Below, piece by piece: positions 41,493 to 50,480 of a DNA stretch of 64,000 nt. The translations under genes were made by a program, and so were the position numbers. The notes beneath the pieces are model-generated. The model was not told the DNA's origin, did not search any database, and saw nothing but the letters and a program-made list of their open reading frames with translations. The stretch's first letter is position 1; each line of letters starts with the position of its first letter. Source of the stretch: Duganella aquatilis (GTDB lineage Bacteria > Pseudomonadota > Gammaproteobacteria > Burkholderiales > Burkholderiaceae_D); assembly GCF_009674565.1 (NCBI RefSeq), contig NZ_WKJL01000006.1, positions 155,473 through 219,472 of the forward strand, written 5' to 3'.

Positions 41493-41867
41493 CTATGCCT
41501 TGCTGTCGATGAGCAAGCCTTTCAAACTGTGGAGATTCTTGCTTATTTCCAGCGATTGCTCTGACGGAAATTGGCGTATAACCTTCTTTGTTTCAGTATC
41601 AATGACCTTCACCACCGACAGGCCGCTGGCGTCGTCTATACTGAACTTTACCTCACTATTGTTTTCGAGGAAACGATTTATCGCGTCAACCGACTTTCTT
41701 AACTCAGTTTTACCAGGAATTCTGGACGCAGGATCGTCTTTACCGGCGACAATAGACTGTGCGGTAGCTGTATCTGCATTTTTCCCTGAGGCAGGCACGG
41801 ACACCGCCGCCACCGGGGCGGTAGCAACGGGTAGCAAATCCGAACGGTTGATGCTGCTCGTGTCCAT
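41493..41867 (-). CDS. flaG: FlaG-like flagellar protein
   Basis: The 124-residue protein has a disordered N-terminal half and the FlaG core from about 55. It reads LRKSVDAINRFLENNS, VKFSIDDASGLSVVKVIDTET and VIRQFPSEQSLEIS. FlaG influences flagellar filament length. It is normally next to fliC/fliD, but no flagellar gene lies near it here. The gene is much AT-richer than its neighbours (about 44 % G+C over 41521-41700 by my count). It is followed at once by the PLP enzyme on the same strand. Confidence 0.82.
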   Translation of the reverse strand: MDTSSINRSDLLPVATAPVAAVSVPASGKNADTATAQSIVAGKDDPASRIPGKTELRKSVDAINRFLENNSEVKFSIDDASGLSVVKVIDTETKKVIRQFPSEQSLEISKNLHSLKGLLIDSKA

Positions 41868-41962
41868 GTTGAACGGTTTCCTTCGTGTAAGTGGGGCGCC
41901 GGCCTTGGATAAATTGCCCCGCTACTGGTGATAACGGCAGGTCTGAAGAAAAATTGAGTCAC

Positions 41963-43435
41963 ATGGCAAAGAAAACGCAAGAAAATTTCGCCGGCCCGCT
42001 GGACCCGGCCGATTGGCAACAGTTCCGTGCGCAGGGCCACCGCATGCTGGACGATATGATTGACTATTTGCAAGACATCCGGCAGCGGCCGGTCTGGCAG
42101 CCGATTCCCGACGATGCCCGCGCCGCTTTCCGCAGCGGCATGCCGGCGCAGGGCAGCGAGCTGGCCGCGGTGCACCAGCAGTTCATGCAGCACATCCTGC
42201 CGAATGCGATCGGCAATACCCATCCCGGCTTCTTCGGCTGGGTGCACGGCGGCGGCACGCCGGTGGGCATGCTGGCCGAGATGCTGGCGGCCGGCCTCAA
42301 CGCCAACTGCGGCGGCCGCGACCATATCCCGATTGAAGTCGAACGGCAGATCGTGCGCTGGATGGCCGAGCTGTTCGGTTTCCCGGCGACCGCCTCCGGG
42401 CTGTTCGTCACCGGCAGTTCCATGGCCAATATGATCGCCTTGCTGGTGGCGCGTTTCCGCGCGCTGGGCCGCGAGGTGCGCAGCCACGGCATTCCGCCGA
42501 AGCGGCAGCTGGTGGCCTATGCCTCGGCCGGGGCGCACGGCTGCATCGCGCAGGCGATGGACCTGGCCGGCCTCGGCAGCGCCAACCTGCGCAAAATTCC
42601 GATGAACGCGCAATTCCAGATGGACGTGGTGGCGCTGGAAACCGCCATCACCGCCGACCGCCAGGCCGGCTTGCAGCCGTTCTTTGTCGCCGGCACCGCC
42701 GGCACGGTGGATGTCGGCGCGATCGACGAGCTGCCGCTGCTGGCTGCGGTGTGCGAGCGCAACGGCCTGTGGTTCCACGTCGATGGCGCGTATGGCGCGC
42801 TGGCGGCGCTGGCGCCGGCGCTGCGTCCGCTGCTGGACGGCATCGAGCTGGCCGACTCGGTCGCCTGCGATTTCCACAAGTGGGGCCAGGTGCCGTACGA
42901 CGCCGGCTTCATCCTGGTGCGCGACGGCGCCATGCATCTGGACACCTTCGCCAGCCGCGACACTTATCTGCGCCGCGACGCGCGCGGCATGGCGGCCAAT
43001 TCGCCGTGGCCGTGCGATTTCGGTCCGGACTTGTCGCGCGGCTTCCGCGCCTTGAAGACCTGGTTCACCTTCCAGGTGTTCGGCGCCGAACGCATCGGCC
43101 AGGTGATCAACGAAACCTGCTTGCTGGCGCGTTATCTGGAAGAGCGTGTCGCCGCCCAGCCGGAACTGGAACTGCTGGCGCCGGTGGCGCTCAACATCGT
43201 CTGCTTCCGCTACCGCGCCGCCGGCGACGTGGATGCATTCAACGCCGGGCTGGTGGCGGACGTGCAGGAGTCCGGCATTGCCGCCCCCTCCGCTACAACC
43301 ATCCGCGGCAAGCTGGCGATCCGCGTGGCCATCGTCAACCACCGTACCGGTCAACAAGATATCGACGCGCTGCTGGATGCGGTGCTGAAACTGGGCGCCG
43401 CGCGTCCGCAATTTATTACTACGGAGTCCGCATGA
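41963..43435 (+). CDS. Group II pyridoxal-dependent amino-acid decarboxylase
   Basis: The 490-residue enzyme is related to aromatic-amino-acid/glutamate decarboxylases. It shows HPGFFGWVHGGGTPVGML, LFVTGSSMANMIALLVAR, the substrate-side FVAGTAGTVDVGAIDEL, WFHVDGAYGALAALAP and the PLP lysine in CDFHKWGQVPYDAGF. The usual DPHKW is DFHKW here. It should form an amine and CO2 from an amino acid; which one cannot be read. The start at 41963 was chosen because the family begins there; the frame stays open further upstream. Its stop overlaps the ATP-grasp gene by four bases. Confidence 0.88.
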   Translation: MAKKTQENFAGPLDPADWQQFRAQGHRMLDDMIDYLQDIRQRPVWQPIPDDARAAFRSGMPAQGSELAAVHQQFMQHILPNAIGNTHPGFFGWVHGGGTPVGMLAEMLAAGLNANCGGRDHIPIEVERQIVRWMAELFGFPATASGLFVTGSSMANMIALLVARFRALGREVRSHGIPPKRQLVAYASAGAHGCIAQAMDLAGLGSANLRKIPMNAQFQMDVVALETAITADRQAGLQPFFVAGTAGTVDVGAIDELPLLAAVCERNGLWFHVDGAYGALAALAPALRPLLDGIELADSVACDFHKWGQVPYDAGFILVRDGAMHLDTFASRDTYLRRDARGMAANSPWPCDFGPDLSRGFRALKTWFTFQVFGAERIGQVINETCLLARYLEERVAAQPELELLAPVALNIVCFRYRAAGDVDAFNAGLVADVQESGIAAPSATTIRGKLAIRVAIVNHRTGQQDIDALLDAVLKLGAARPQFITTESA

Positions 43436-44661
43436 CTTTTGATGCAAGCATAATCGGCCAGCACAATGCGCCCCTGATCGGCGTCGCCCCCCTGATGCGC
43501 CGCGCCTTTGCCGGTGAAGACCTGGCGCCGCTCGGCCAGGTCCTGCTGGAACGCGCACAGACTTATCCGAACGATGCCCACGCCTACATGGATTTTTCCA
43601 CCGTGTTGCAACTGACGGGCAACCGCGACGACGCGCTGGCGGTGCAGGCTGAAGCGATCATGCTGCAACCGCATTACACGATTCCCGCGCAGCAGCCCGA
43701 GCCGGGCCTGACCTTGCTGGTGCTGATGGGACCGGGCGACCTGATGTCCAACACGCCGGTCGAATTCCTGGTGGAGAACAGCGACGTCACGCTGGAACTG
43801 CTGTACCTGCGCGCCGACGAAGATTTTCCGGAGGAAGTGCCGGACCATGATGTGATGCTGGTGGCTGTGGCCGAGTCGGAAGCCAACCAGCCGTTGCTGG
43901 AACGCCTGATCGAATACACCAGCGACTGGCCGCGTCCCGTCATCAACCGTCCGGAACAGCTGCGCGCGACCTCGCGTGACGGCCTCAGCGCCGCGCTGCG
44001 CGGGCTGGCTGGCGTGGAAATGCCGGTGTCGGTGCGTACCGGCCTGAGCACGCTGAATGCGATTGCCGCCGGCACGCAGGCGATCGAAAGCCTGCTGCCG
44101 GACGGCGGCTTCCCGGTTATCGTGCGGCCGCTGGGCTCGCATGCCGGTACGAATCTGCAAAAGGTCGATACGCCCGCCGCGCTGGGCAAGTATCTGCAGG
44201 AAGTGGAGGGGCCGCAGTTCTACGTGTCGCGCTTTGTCGATTACCGCGGCGCCGACGGCATGTTCCGCAAATACCGCGTGGTGCTCATCGAAGGCAGGCC
44301 TTACATCTGCCACTACGCGATTTCGCAAAACTGGATGATCCACTACCTGAACGCCGGCATGACCGAAAGCGCCGAGAAGCGCGCCGAGGAAGCGGCGGAA
44401 ATGGCGCGCTTCGACCAGGGCTTCGCCGTGCGCCACCAGGCCGCGCTGCAAGCGATTAACGAACGCATGGGCTTGCAATACCTGGGTATCGACTGCGCCG
44501 AAATGCCGAACGGCGACCTGCTGATCTTCGAGGCCGACAACGCCATGATCGTGCACGCCATGGACCCGGAAGACATGTTTCCCTACAAGGCCCCGGCCAT
44601 GCGCAAGGTGTTCACCGCCTTCCGCGCGCTGCTGGAGCGGAAGGCGGGCCGCAGCACCTAG
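43432..44661 (+). CDS. TPR plus ATP-grasp-like protein coupled to the decarboxylase
   Basis: The 409-residue protein has an N-terminal TPR-like part (about 15-75, LLERAQTYPNDAHAYMDFST). A pre-ATP-grasp domain then leads into an ATP-grasp core: GGFPVIVRPLGSHAGTNLQKV, QFYVSRFVDYRGADGMFRKYR, and NGDLLIFEADNAMIVHAMDP with the metal-binding acids. The family typically ligates a carboxylate to an amine or thiol. The ATGA overlap with the decarboxylase suggests it may use the amine made there; this is inference. The exact ligase family is not recognised. It is convergent with the NRDE gene, overlapping by four bases. Confidence 0.78.
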   Translation: MTFDASIIGQHNAPLIGVAPLMRRAFAGEDLAPLGQVLLERAQTYPNDAHAYMDFSTVLQLTGNRDDALAVQAEAIMLQPHYTIPAQQPEPGLTLLVLMGPGDLMSNTPVEFLVENSDVTLELLYLRADEDFPEEVPDHDVMLVAVAESEANQPLLERLIEYTSDWPRPVINRPEQLRATSRDGLSAALRGLAGVEMPVSVRTGLSTLNAIAAGTQAIESLLPDGGFPVIVRPLGSHAGTNLQKVDTPAALGKYLQEVEGPQFYVSRFVDYRGADGMFRKYRVVLIEGRPYICHYAISQNWMIHYLNAGMTESAEKRAEEAAEMARFDQGFAVRHQAALQAINERMGLQYLGIDCAEMPNGDLLIFEADNAMIVHAMDPEDMFPYKAPAMRKVFTAFRALLERKAGRST

Positions 44662-45401
44662 TGAATCAGCATCTCGTGCAGCGTGGCGGGAGCGTCGGCG
44701 TAGAGTTTGACGACGGTGGAGGTGCGGGTGCCGTAGCTCGGGCTTTCGATGCGCACGGCGGACAGCACGCGCTCCAGGTCCAGCGGCACGCCGGTTTCCG
44801 GCAGGCGCTGGTCCGGCGCCGGGGTGGTGTCGGACAGCATTTCGAAGAAGGCTTCTTCCGGCGCGCCCAGGCACAGCAGGCTGGCGAACTGGGCCTTGGT
44901 CTTCAGCACTTTCGGCCACGGCGCGTCCAGCAGCGCGTTCGATAGGCCGTAGACGCCGGGCGCCAGCGGCTGGCCGTTGCGCGGGTCGTTGTCGCCCTTG
45001 TTGGAATACCAGATCAGGGTGTCGCGGTCGCCCAGTATCAGGTTGAAGCCGTTGTACTGGCCGGCGGTGGCGCGGATCTGCGCCACGTATTCCTGCGGCG
45101 TCATGCTGCCGGCCAGGTAGTCGGCCACCAGATGGCCGCGCGACGGCGCCTCGTCCTTGTGCTCGGACGGCGCGCGGATGTTGGTGATGGCGGCAAAGCG
45201 CGACGGCGCGCCGTCTTCGGCTGGCTGGGTGATGCCCATCCAGCTGCCGCCGGCCTGCAGGTCGCGGCCGGCGTAGATCTGCGGATGTTCCGGCCACGGC
45301 GCGGCCGGCGCGGTGGCGCGCTGATAGTATTCATCGCGGTTGGCGGCGGCGATCAGGGGCACGGCCGGCACCACTTGCCAGGCAAAGACAATCAGGCACA
45401 T
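44658..45401 (-). CDS. NRDE family protein (TANGO2-like)
   Basis: The 247-residue protein starts MCLIVFAW and has the family motif AANRDEYYQRAT, with a catalytic-type Cys2 as in N-terminal nucleophile folds. GGSWMGIT, FAAITNIRAP, SRGHLVADYL and YGLSNALLDAPWPK also fit TANGO2/NRDE proteins. These are implicated in heme or lipid handling; the bacterial role is unclear. The start overlaps the DUF4936 gene by ten bases. With ygfZ it forms a three-gene unit common in Burkholderiales. Confidence 0.9.
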   Translation of the reverse strand: MCLIVFAWQVVPAVPLIAAANRDEYYQRATAPAAPWPEHPQIYAGRDLQAGGSWMGITQPAEDGAPSRFAAITNIRAPSEHKDEAPSRGHLVADYLAGSMTPQEYVAQIRATAGQYNGFNLILGDRDTLIWYSNKGDNDPRNGQPLAPGVYGLSNALLDAPWPKVLKTKAQFASLLCLGAPEEAFFEMLSDTTPAPDQRLPETGVPLDLERVLSAVRIESPSYGTRTSTVVKLYADAPATLHEMLIH

Positions 45402-45679
45402 GAGACGACATCCCCAAACACTTCGGTGTGACGCGGGCTGCTGGTCCATGCGGACAGGCCGGCCGCGGCGACGGCTGCATCCAGCGCCGCCGCAAATCCT
45501 TCCGGCGCGGACGGATACACTTCCATCCACGTCTGCACGCCGTCCTTGCCCTCCGGACGACGTTTGAGTTGGCCCGCAACGCCGTGGCGCTGCGCCAGCG
45601 TCGCCTGCATCGGGACGACAGCCGCCTGCAAGGACGCCGCGTCGGCGTCCTTGACCTTGTAGTAGATGTAGAGATCCAT
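45392..45679 (-). CDS. DUF4936 family protein
   Basis: The 95-residue protein has the start MDLYIYYKV, MQATLAQRHGVAGQLKRRPE and TWMEVYP of DUF4936, a small ferredoxin-like-fold family seen mostly in Burkholderiales. Function is unknown. It lies one base after ygfZ and overlaps the NRDE gene, so it is surely expressed with both. Confidence 0.87.
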   Translation of the reverse strand: MDLYIYYKVKDADAASLQAAVVPMQATLAQRHGVAGQLKRRPEGKDGVQTWMEVYPSAPEGFAAALDAAVAAAGLSAWTSSPRHTEVFGDVVSCA

Positions 45680-45680
45680 G

Positions 45681-46697
45681 CTAGAGATCGAGCGGTTCCA
45701 GCACGTAAGGCATGGCCAGGAAATTCAGCGCCGTGCCCTGGGCCGAGCCCAGGCGCACCGAGGCCGCCTCGATGGCGGCCAGCTTCATTTCCACCAGCGC
45801 GTCGACGCCGCCCTGGCCGTTGGCTGCGGCGTTGACGATCATGCCGCAAGGTTGTTCCGGATCGGCCGTGGCAAACACTTCCATGCCGGCCGCCGCCGTC
45901 AGGTCAGGGATGCTGACCAGCGTGGTGCGGCGTTTCAGCTTGCCCAGGTATTGGCTGCGGGCGACGATTTCCTGGCCCGGGTAGCAGCCTTTCTTGAAAT
46001 TGACGCCGCCCAGCAGTTCGTAGTTGATCATCTGCGGCACGAACTGCTCCTGCGTGGCCTTGCTGATGTGGGCGATGCCGGCGTGGATTTCCGACAGCTG
46101 CCAGGCATCGGCGCCGCCGACGCTGAGCTGGGCCGCCAGTTCCGGCGCCACGGCCTGCGCGGTTTCCACCGACATCAGCCACTGATAGCGCGGCGCGTCG
46201 AACACGTCGGCCACGCGGATCAGCGTGCCCAGCGGGTGATCCAGCTTGGCGAACGGCTTGGCCGGCAGGCTGTCAAACCACTTTTGCAAGACGGTATCGG
46301 CCTGGTTGCCGCCGAGGCCCAGCAGCACCGCGTTGCCCGGCAGTTCGGTCGCGTCGCTGAGCTTGGTCTTGGCGCGCAGCACAAACATGGCCAGGCGCTT
46401 CTGCACCGCCGGCTGGATGTCGCGCGCCAGTTGCAGGAAGATAGTGGACGCGCTGCGCCACATCAGGAACGAGGCCAGCAGGCGGCCTTTCGGCGAGCAG
46501 TAGCCGGCCAGGCGCGCTTCGCCCAGGCCCAGGTGCTCGACATCGTTGGTCAGCTGCGTGTGCAGGAAACTGGCCGACTCCTCGCCGTCCAGGGCGATCA
46601 GGCCGAGGTCGGTGATGGAGGCGACGAAGCCGGCGGCCAGTTGCGTGGTGCTCAGCGGAGTGGCCTGCTGTGCTAAAAGTTCATTCCAGGAAGACAT
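45681..46697 (-). CDS. ygfZ: Folate-binding protein YgfZ
   Basis: The 338-residue GcvT-like protein has the YgfZ signature KKGCYPGQEIVAR with its conserved Cys. FLHTQLTNDVEHL and GLIALDGEESASF are near the N-terminus. YgfZ uses tetrahydrofolate to help assemble or repair certain iron-sulfur enzymes such as MiaB. The true start is the ATG at 46697 (MSSWNELL); the slightly longer frame would use TTG. A TATAAT box on the minus strand is at 46742-46747. The gene is divergent from mltG. Confidence 0.94.
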   Translation of the reverse strand: MSSWNELLAQQATPLSTTQLAAGFVASITDLGLIALDGEESASFLHTQLTNDVEHLGLGEARLAGYCSPKGRLLASFLMWRSASTIFLQLARDIQPAVQKRLAMFVLRAKTKLSDATELPGNAVLLGLGGNQADTVLQKWFDSLPAKPFAKLDHPLGTLIRVADVFDAPRYQWLMSVETAQAVAPELAAQLSVGGADAWQLSEIHAGIAHISKATQEQFVPQMINYELLGGVNFKKGCYPGQEIVARSQYLGKLKRRTTLVSIPDLTAAAGMEVFATADPEQPCGMIVNAAANGQGGVDALVEMKLAAIEAASVRLGSAQGTALNFLAMPYVLEPLDL

Positions 46698-46841
46698 AAT
46701 TTTCAATCTTTTGACGGTTAAAGCATTATCATTACGGGCTCATTATAGTGATGTCGCGCAGATCGCGTCGGATGGCGCGCAAAACACGGCACTGGCGGAC
46801 ACTGCCAAGAACTGGCAAGCTGTGCGACTTGATCCAATCAG

Positions 46842-47843
46842 ATGGCTTTAACAATGGCTTTTATCAAAAAAATAATCGGTTTGTGCATCTTGCTGGCCAT
46901 CGCCGGCGGCGGCTATTTCATGTACTGGTCGCAGAATCCCATCATCCCTGGTGATGCCGAGGCCATTGATTTCGTCATCACGCCGGGCAGCGGCGCCCAT
47001 GCGGCAGGCCAGCAGATCGCCGAAGCGGGCGTGCCGATCCAGCCACTGCTGTTCAATCTGCTGGCGCGCGCGACCGGCAAGAGCAGCAAGCTGAAAGCCG
47101 GCTCCTACGAGCTGAAGCCGGGCTCGACGCCGCTGCGGCTGATCGACCAGCTGGCGCGCGGCGAGTTCGCGCAGGAGCAGCTGACCATCATCGAGGGCTG
47201 GACCTTCCGCCAGATGCGGGCCGCCATCGCCGCCCACAAGGGCCTCAAGCATGACACCGTGGCGCTGACCGACCAGGAAGTGTTGGGCGCCATCGCCTCC
47301 GACTACAAGGAACCGGAGGGACTGTTCTTCCCGGATACCTATCTGTTCGCCAAGGGCGCCAGCGACCTGCAAATCTACAAGCAGGCGCACGTGATGATGC
47401 TGACCCGCCTGGCCGACGCCTGGGCCAAGCGCGACCCGGCGCTGCCGTACAAGAGCCCGTACGAGGCGCTGACCATGGCCTCCATCGTGGAAAAGGAAAC
47501 CGGGCAGAAGTCCGAGCGCTCGATGATCGCCGGCGTGTTCGTCAACCGCCTGAAGCTGGGCATGCTGCTGCAGACCGATCCGACCGTGATCTACGGCATG
47601 GGCCTCAAATACGACGGCAAGATCCGCAAAAAAGACCTGGAAACCGACACCCCGTACAATACCTACACGCGCGCCGGCTTGCCGCCGACGCCGATCGCGC
47701 TGCCGGGCGTGCAGTCGCTGATGGCGGCGCTGTCGCCGGCCAGGACGGCGGCGCTGTATTTCGTCTCCAAGGGCAACGGCACCAGTCAGTTTTCCGACAA
47801 CCTGAACGATCACAATCGGGCAGTCAATCAGTATCAACGATAA
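46842..47843 (+). CDS. mltG: Endolytic murein transglycosylase
   Basis: The 333-residue YceG/MltG protein has one N-terminal membrane anchor (IGLCILLAIAGGGYFMYW), a LysM-like region and the catalytic domain. That domain has EGLFFPDTYLFAKGAS, TMASIVEKETGQKSERSMIAGV with the catalytic Glu, and LQTDPTVIYGMG. It cuts nascent glycan strands at the inner membrane. Two in-frame ATGs (46842 and 46854) are possible and neither has a strong ribosome site. It begins the run mltG-tmk-holB-pilZ. Confidence 0.95.
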   Translation: MALTMAFIKKIIGLCILLAIAGGGYFMYWSQNPIIPGDAEAIDFVITPGSGAHAAGQQIAEAGVPIQPLLFNLLARATGKSSKLKAGSYELKPGSTPLRLIDQLARGEFAQEQLTIIEGWTFRQMRAAIAAHKGLKHDTVALTDQEVLGAIASDYKEPEGLFFPDTYLFAKGASDLQIYKQAHVMMLTRLADAWAKRDPALPYKSPYEALTMASIVEKETGQKSERSMIAGVFVNRLKLGMLLQTDPTVIYGMGLKYDGKIRKKDLETDTPYNTYTRAGLPPTPIALPGVQSLMAALSPARTAALYFVSKGNGTSQFSDNLNDHNRAVNQYQR

Positions 47844-47849
47844 GAATAC

Positions 47850-48455
47850 ATGGGTAAATTCATCACCTTTGAAGGCATCGATGGCGCCGGCAAGTCGACG
47901 CACATCGCCTTCGTCGCCGATTACATCAAGCAGCGCGGCGCCGAGCTGGTCAGCTCGCGCGAGCCGGGCGGCACGCCGCTGGGCGAAAAGCTGCGCGAGA
48001 TCGTGCTGCACGAAAAAATGGACCTGGAAACCGAGGCCTTGCTGGTGTTCGCCAGCCGCCGCGAGCACCTGGCGCAGGTCATCGAGCCGGCGCTGAAGCG
48101 CGGCGCCTGGGTCATTTCCGACCGCTTTACCGATTCCACCTTCGCTTACCAGGGCGGCGGCCGCGGCATGAGCGTGGCCAAGCTGGAGGTGCTGGAGCAG
48201 TGGGTGCATCCCGCGCTGCAACCGGACCTGACGCTGCTGTTCGACGTGCCCCTGGAAGTGGCGCGCGCGCGGCTGGACGCCACCCGCGACCTCGACAAGT
48301 TCGAGCAGGAGAAGGCCGACTTCTTCGCCGCCACCCGCGCCGAATACCTGCGCCGCGCGGCGCAGTTCCCGCAGCGCTTCCGCGTCATCGATTCGACGCA
48401 GAGCATCGCCGCGATCCAGGAGCAGATTGCGGCCATCCTCGACGCATGCTTTTGA
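47850..48455 (+). CDS. tmk: Thymidylate kinase
   Basis: The 201-residue dTMP kinase has its P-loop at residues 9-17 (GIDGAGKST) and the DR-E signature [32 protein letters not shown] and the LID region [18 protein letters not shown] follow. It phosphorylates dTMP for dTTP supply. It lies six bases after mltG. Confidence 0.97.
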   Translation: MGKFITFEGIDGAGKSTHIAFVADYIKQRGAELVSSREPGGTPLGEKLREIVLHEKMDLETEALLVFASRREHLAQVIEPALKRGAWVISDRFTDSTFAYQGGGRGMSVAKLEVLEQWVHPALQPDLTLLFDVPLEVARARLDATRDLDKFEQEKADFFAATRAEYLRRAAQFPQRFRVIDSTQSIAAIQEQIAAILDACF

Positions 48456-48471
48456 CATAGAATACTGAATA

Positions 48472-49500
48472 ATGAGTAATTCCATCTACCCGTGGCAGGA
48501 ATCGTCGTGGCAGCAGCTGCAAACGCTGCGCCAGCGCATGCCGCACGCCATCCTGTTCCATGGCGCCGCCGGGATCGGCAAATCCGACTTTATCGAAACC
48601 TTCGCCCAGGGTTTGCTGTGCGAGGCGGTGCTGCCGGACGGTCACGCCTGCGGCGTGTGCGCGTCCTGCGGCTGGTTCTCGCAGCAGAACCATCCGGACT
48701 ACCGCCGTGTGCGGCCGGAATCGATGGAAGACGAGCCGGTCGACGGCGAAGAGGGCGAAGGCGAGACCAAGAAGGCCGCCAAGACCAAGACGCCCTCCAA
48801 GGAAATCAAGATCGAGCAGATCCGCAATCTGGCGGACTTCATGAACATCTCGACCCACCGCCAGGGCTTGCGCGTGGTGGTGCTGTATCCGGCCGAAGCG
48901 CTCAACATGCCGGCCTCGAACGCCTTGCTGAAGACGCTGGAAGAACCGCCGCCGGGCACCGTGTTCCTGCTGGCTTCCAACAGCCTGGACCGCCTGTTGC
49001 CGACCATCCTGTCGCGCTGCCGCAAGTTCGCGCTGCCGATGCCTAGCCATGCCGAGGCGCTGGCCTGGCTGAAGGAACAGGGCGTGCCGGATGCCGACAG
49101 CTGGCTGCGTGAGCAGGGCGGCGCGCCGCTGGCGGCCATGGCGCAGGCGGAGTCCGGCAACCGCGAGGAGCTGGAAATGCTGCTGCAACTGCTGGCCCAT
49201 CCGAGCGTGGAAGGCGCCTTGAAAGTCGCCGACAAGTTGCAGAAAGTGCCATTGAGCGGTCCGGTGTCCTGGTTGCAGCGCTGGCTTTACGATGTGTTTT
49301 CCTACAAACTGGCAGGCAGCATCCGCTATTATCCTCGCTACCAGAAAGAGCTGGCCGGCGTGGCCGACAAGATCCACGTCAGCCGGTTGATGGCCGCGAT
49401 CAAGGGCGCCAATGACCGCCGCGCGACCGCCGACCATCCGCTGTCGCCCAAGCTGTTCCTGGAGGATATGCTGCTCGATTACGCCAACTGCTGCGCCTGA
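48472..49500 (+). CDS. holB: DNA polymerase III delta' subunit
   Basis: The 342-residue clamp-loader subunit has FHGAAGIGKSDFIETFAQGL. Zinc-binding cysteines are in GHACGVCASCGWF, then HPDYR, and the box SNALLKTLEEPPPGTVFLLAS follows. Between the zinc module and the AAA+ core there is a charged linker (about 85-110, acidic then Lys-rich). Such a linker is common in Burkholderiales homologs. The pair with tmk and pilZ is a conserved neighbourhood. Confidence 0.95.
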   Translation: MSNSIYPWQESSWQQLQTLRQRMPHAILFHGAAGIGKSDFIETFAQGLLCEAVLPDGHACGVCASCGWFSQQNHPDYRRVRPESMEDEPVDGEEGEGETKKAAKTKTPSKEIKIEQIRNLADFMNISTHRQGLRVVVLYPAEALNMPASNALLKTLEEPPPGTVFLLASNSLDRLLPTILSRCRKFALPMPSHAEALAWLKEQGVPDADSWLREQGGAPLAAMAQAESGNREELEMLLQLLAHPSVEGALKVADKLQKVPLSGPVSWLQRWLYDVFSYKLAGSIRYYPRYQKELAGVADKIHVSRLMAAIKGANDRRATADHPLSPKLFLEDMLLDYANCCA

Positions 49501-49510
49501 AAGGTAAGGA

Positions 49511-49894
49511 ATGTCCGCTGCCAGCCCACTCGACCCGAACACCGTGCCGTTGACGCCACGGCCGACGGTGTTGTCGCTGGCGATCAAGGAAAAGGCGGCG
49601 CTGTATGCCGCCTACATGCCGTTCCTGAAAAACGGCGGCATGTTCGTGCCGACCCAGAAGCCGTACAAGCTCGGCGACGAGATCTACCTGATCCTGGCGC
49701 TGATGGACGATCCCAACAAATACCCGATCGCCGGCAAGGTCGCCTGGATCACGCCGCCCGGCGCGCACAACAACAAGGCGCAGGGCATCGGCGTGCATTT
49801 TCCGGACGACGAGAGCGGCCAGCGCGCCCGCCTGCGCATTGAAGAAATCCTCGGCGCCGCGTTGCGCTCTTCGCGCGCCACCCACACCCTGTAA
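49511..49894 (+). CDS. pilZ: PilZ-domain protein of type IV pilus assembly
   Basis: The 127-residue protein is a single PilZ domain: LSLAIKEKAALYAAYMPFLKNGGMF, YKLGDEIYLILALMDD and KVAWITPPGAHNNKAQGIGVHF. It lacks the RxxxR c-di-GMP motif at the N-terminus, as does the classic PilZ of type IV pili, which works by protein contacts. AAGGTAAGGA precedes the start. It is eleven bases after holB. Confidence 0.93.
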   Translation: MSAASPLDPNTVPLTPRPTVLSLAIKEKAALYAAYMPFLKNGGMFVPTQKPYKLGDEIYLILALMDDPNKYPIAGKVAWITPPGAHNNKAQGIGVHFPDDESGQRARLRIEEILGAALRSSRATHTL

Positions 49895-49919
49895 CTTCGC
49901 GGCATCGAGCGCGACCTGA

Positions 49920-50471
49920 TTATCCTGGGTAAGCGCGTGGCGTAAGCTGGATCTGCCGGCTGTCCACATCAAACACTGACGAGCGGCCGCCGGACAGCAC
50001 CATGCTGAACGGCGTGCTGTCGTTCAGCCCGCCGCGCGAGCTGGCTTGCAGGTGGCTGAAGTCGCCGAAGCCGTGGTCGTGCGGCTGGGCGGCGTAGGCG
50101 TCGATCTCCAGTTCTTCCACGCGCGCGGTCAGCCGCTCGATGGTGGCGCGCAGCGCGTCCAGCTCGTCTTCCTTTTCCCGTAGCGCCTGCTGGTGCTCGG
50201 CGTACAGCGCGCGGTAGCGGCGTTCGGCGTCGTCATGCAACTGGCTGGCCAGCTGCTCGACCATGGTTTGCAGGCTGCGCGCGGTATCGTCGCGCTTGAT
50301 GCCGGGGTGGCTGTCGTCGTCGCTGAGTTCTTTCAGATAGCGGTGGATGGTCGACTTGGAGCCGGTGCCCAGCACATGGCGCACCGCATCGACGGACGGG
50401 TAGCGCCCCTCGGCCAGCAGCTGGTCGCGGCTGGCCTTGACTTCCGATTTCGTTAATCCGGTGCGTGCCAT
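49920..50471 (-). CDS. KfrA-like DNA-binding protein with coiled coil
   Basis: The 183-residue protein has the KfrA N-terminal DNA-binding domain (1-55, TKSEVKASRDQLLAEGRYPSVDAVRHVLGTGSKSTI is the region, with a winged-helix pattern). A coiled coil follows from about 70 to 125, then a polar tail. KfrA proteins are mostly plasmid-encoded architectural or autoregulatory DNA binders. Here it sits on the minus strand inside a conserved plus-strand housekeeping run and next to an antiporter. It may regulate that antiporter or itself. Confidence 0.8.
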   Translation of the reverse strand: MARTGLTKSEVKASRDQLLAEGRYPSVDAVRHVLGTGSKSTIHRYLKELSDDDSHPGIKRDDTARSLQTMVEQLASQLHDDAERRYRALYAEHQQALREKEDELDALRATIERLTARVEELEIDAYAAQPHDHGFGDFSHLQASSRGGLNDSTPFSMVLSGGRSSVFDVDSRQIQLTPRAYPG

Positions 50472-50480
50472 GTTACTTCC

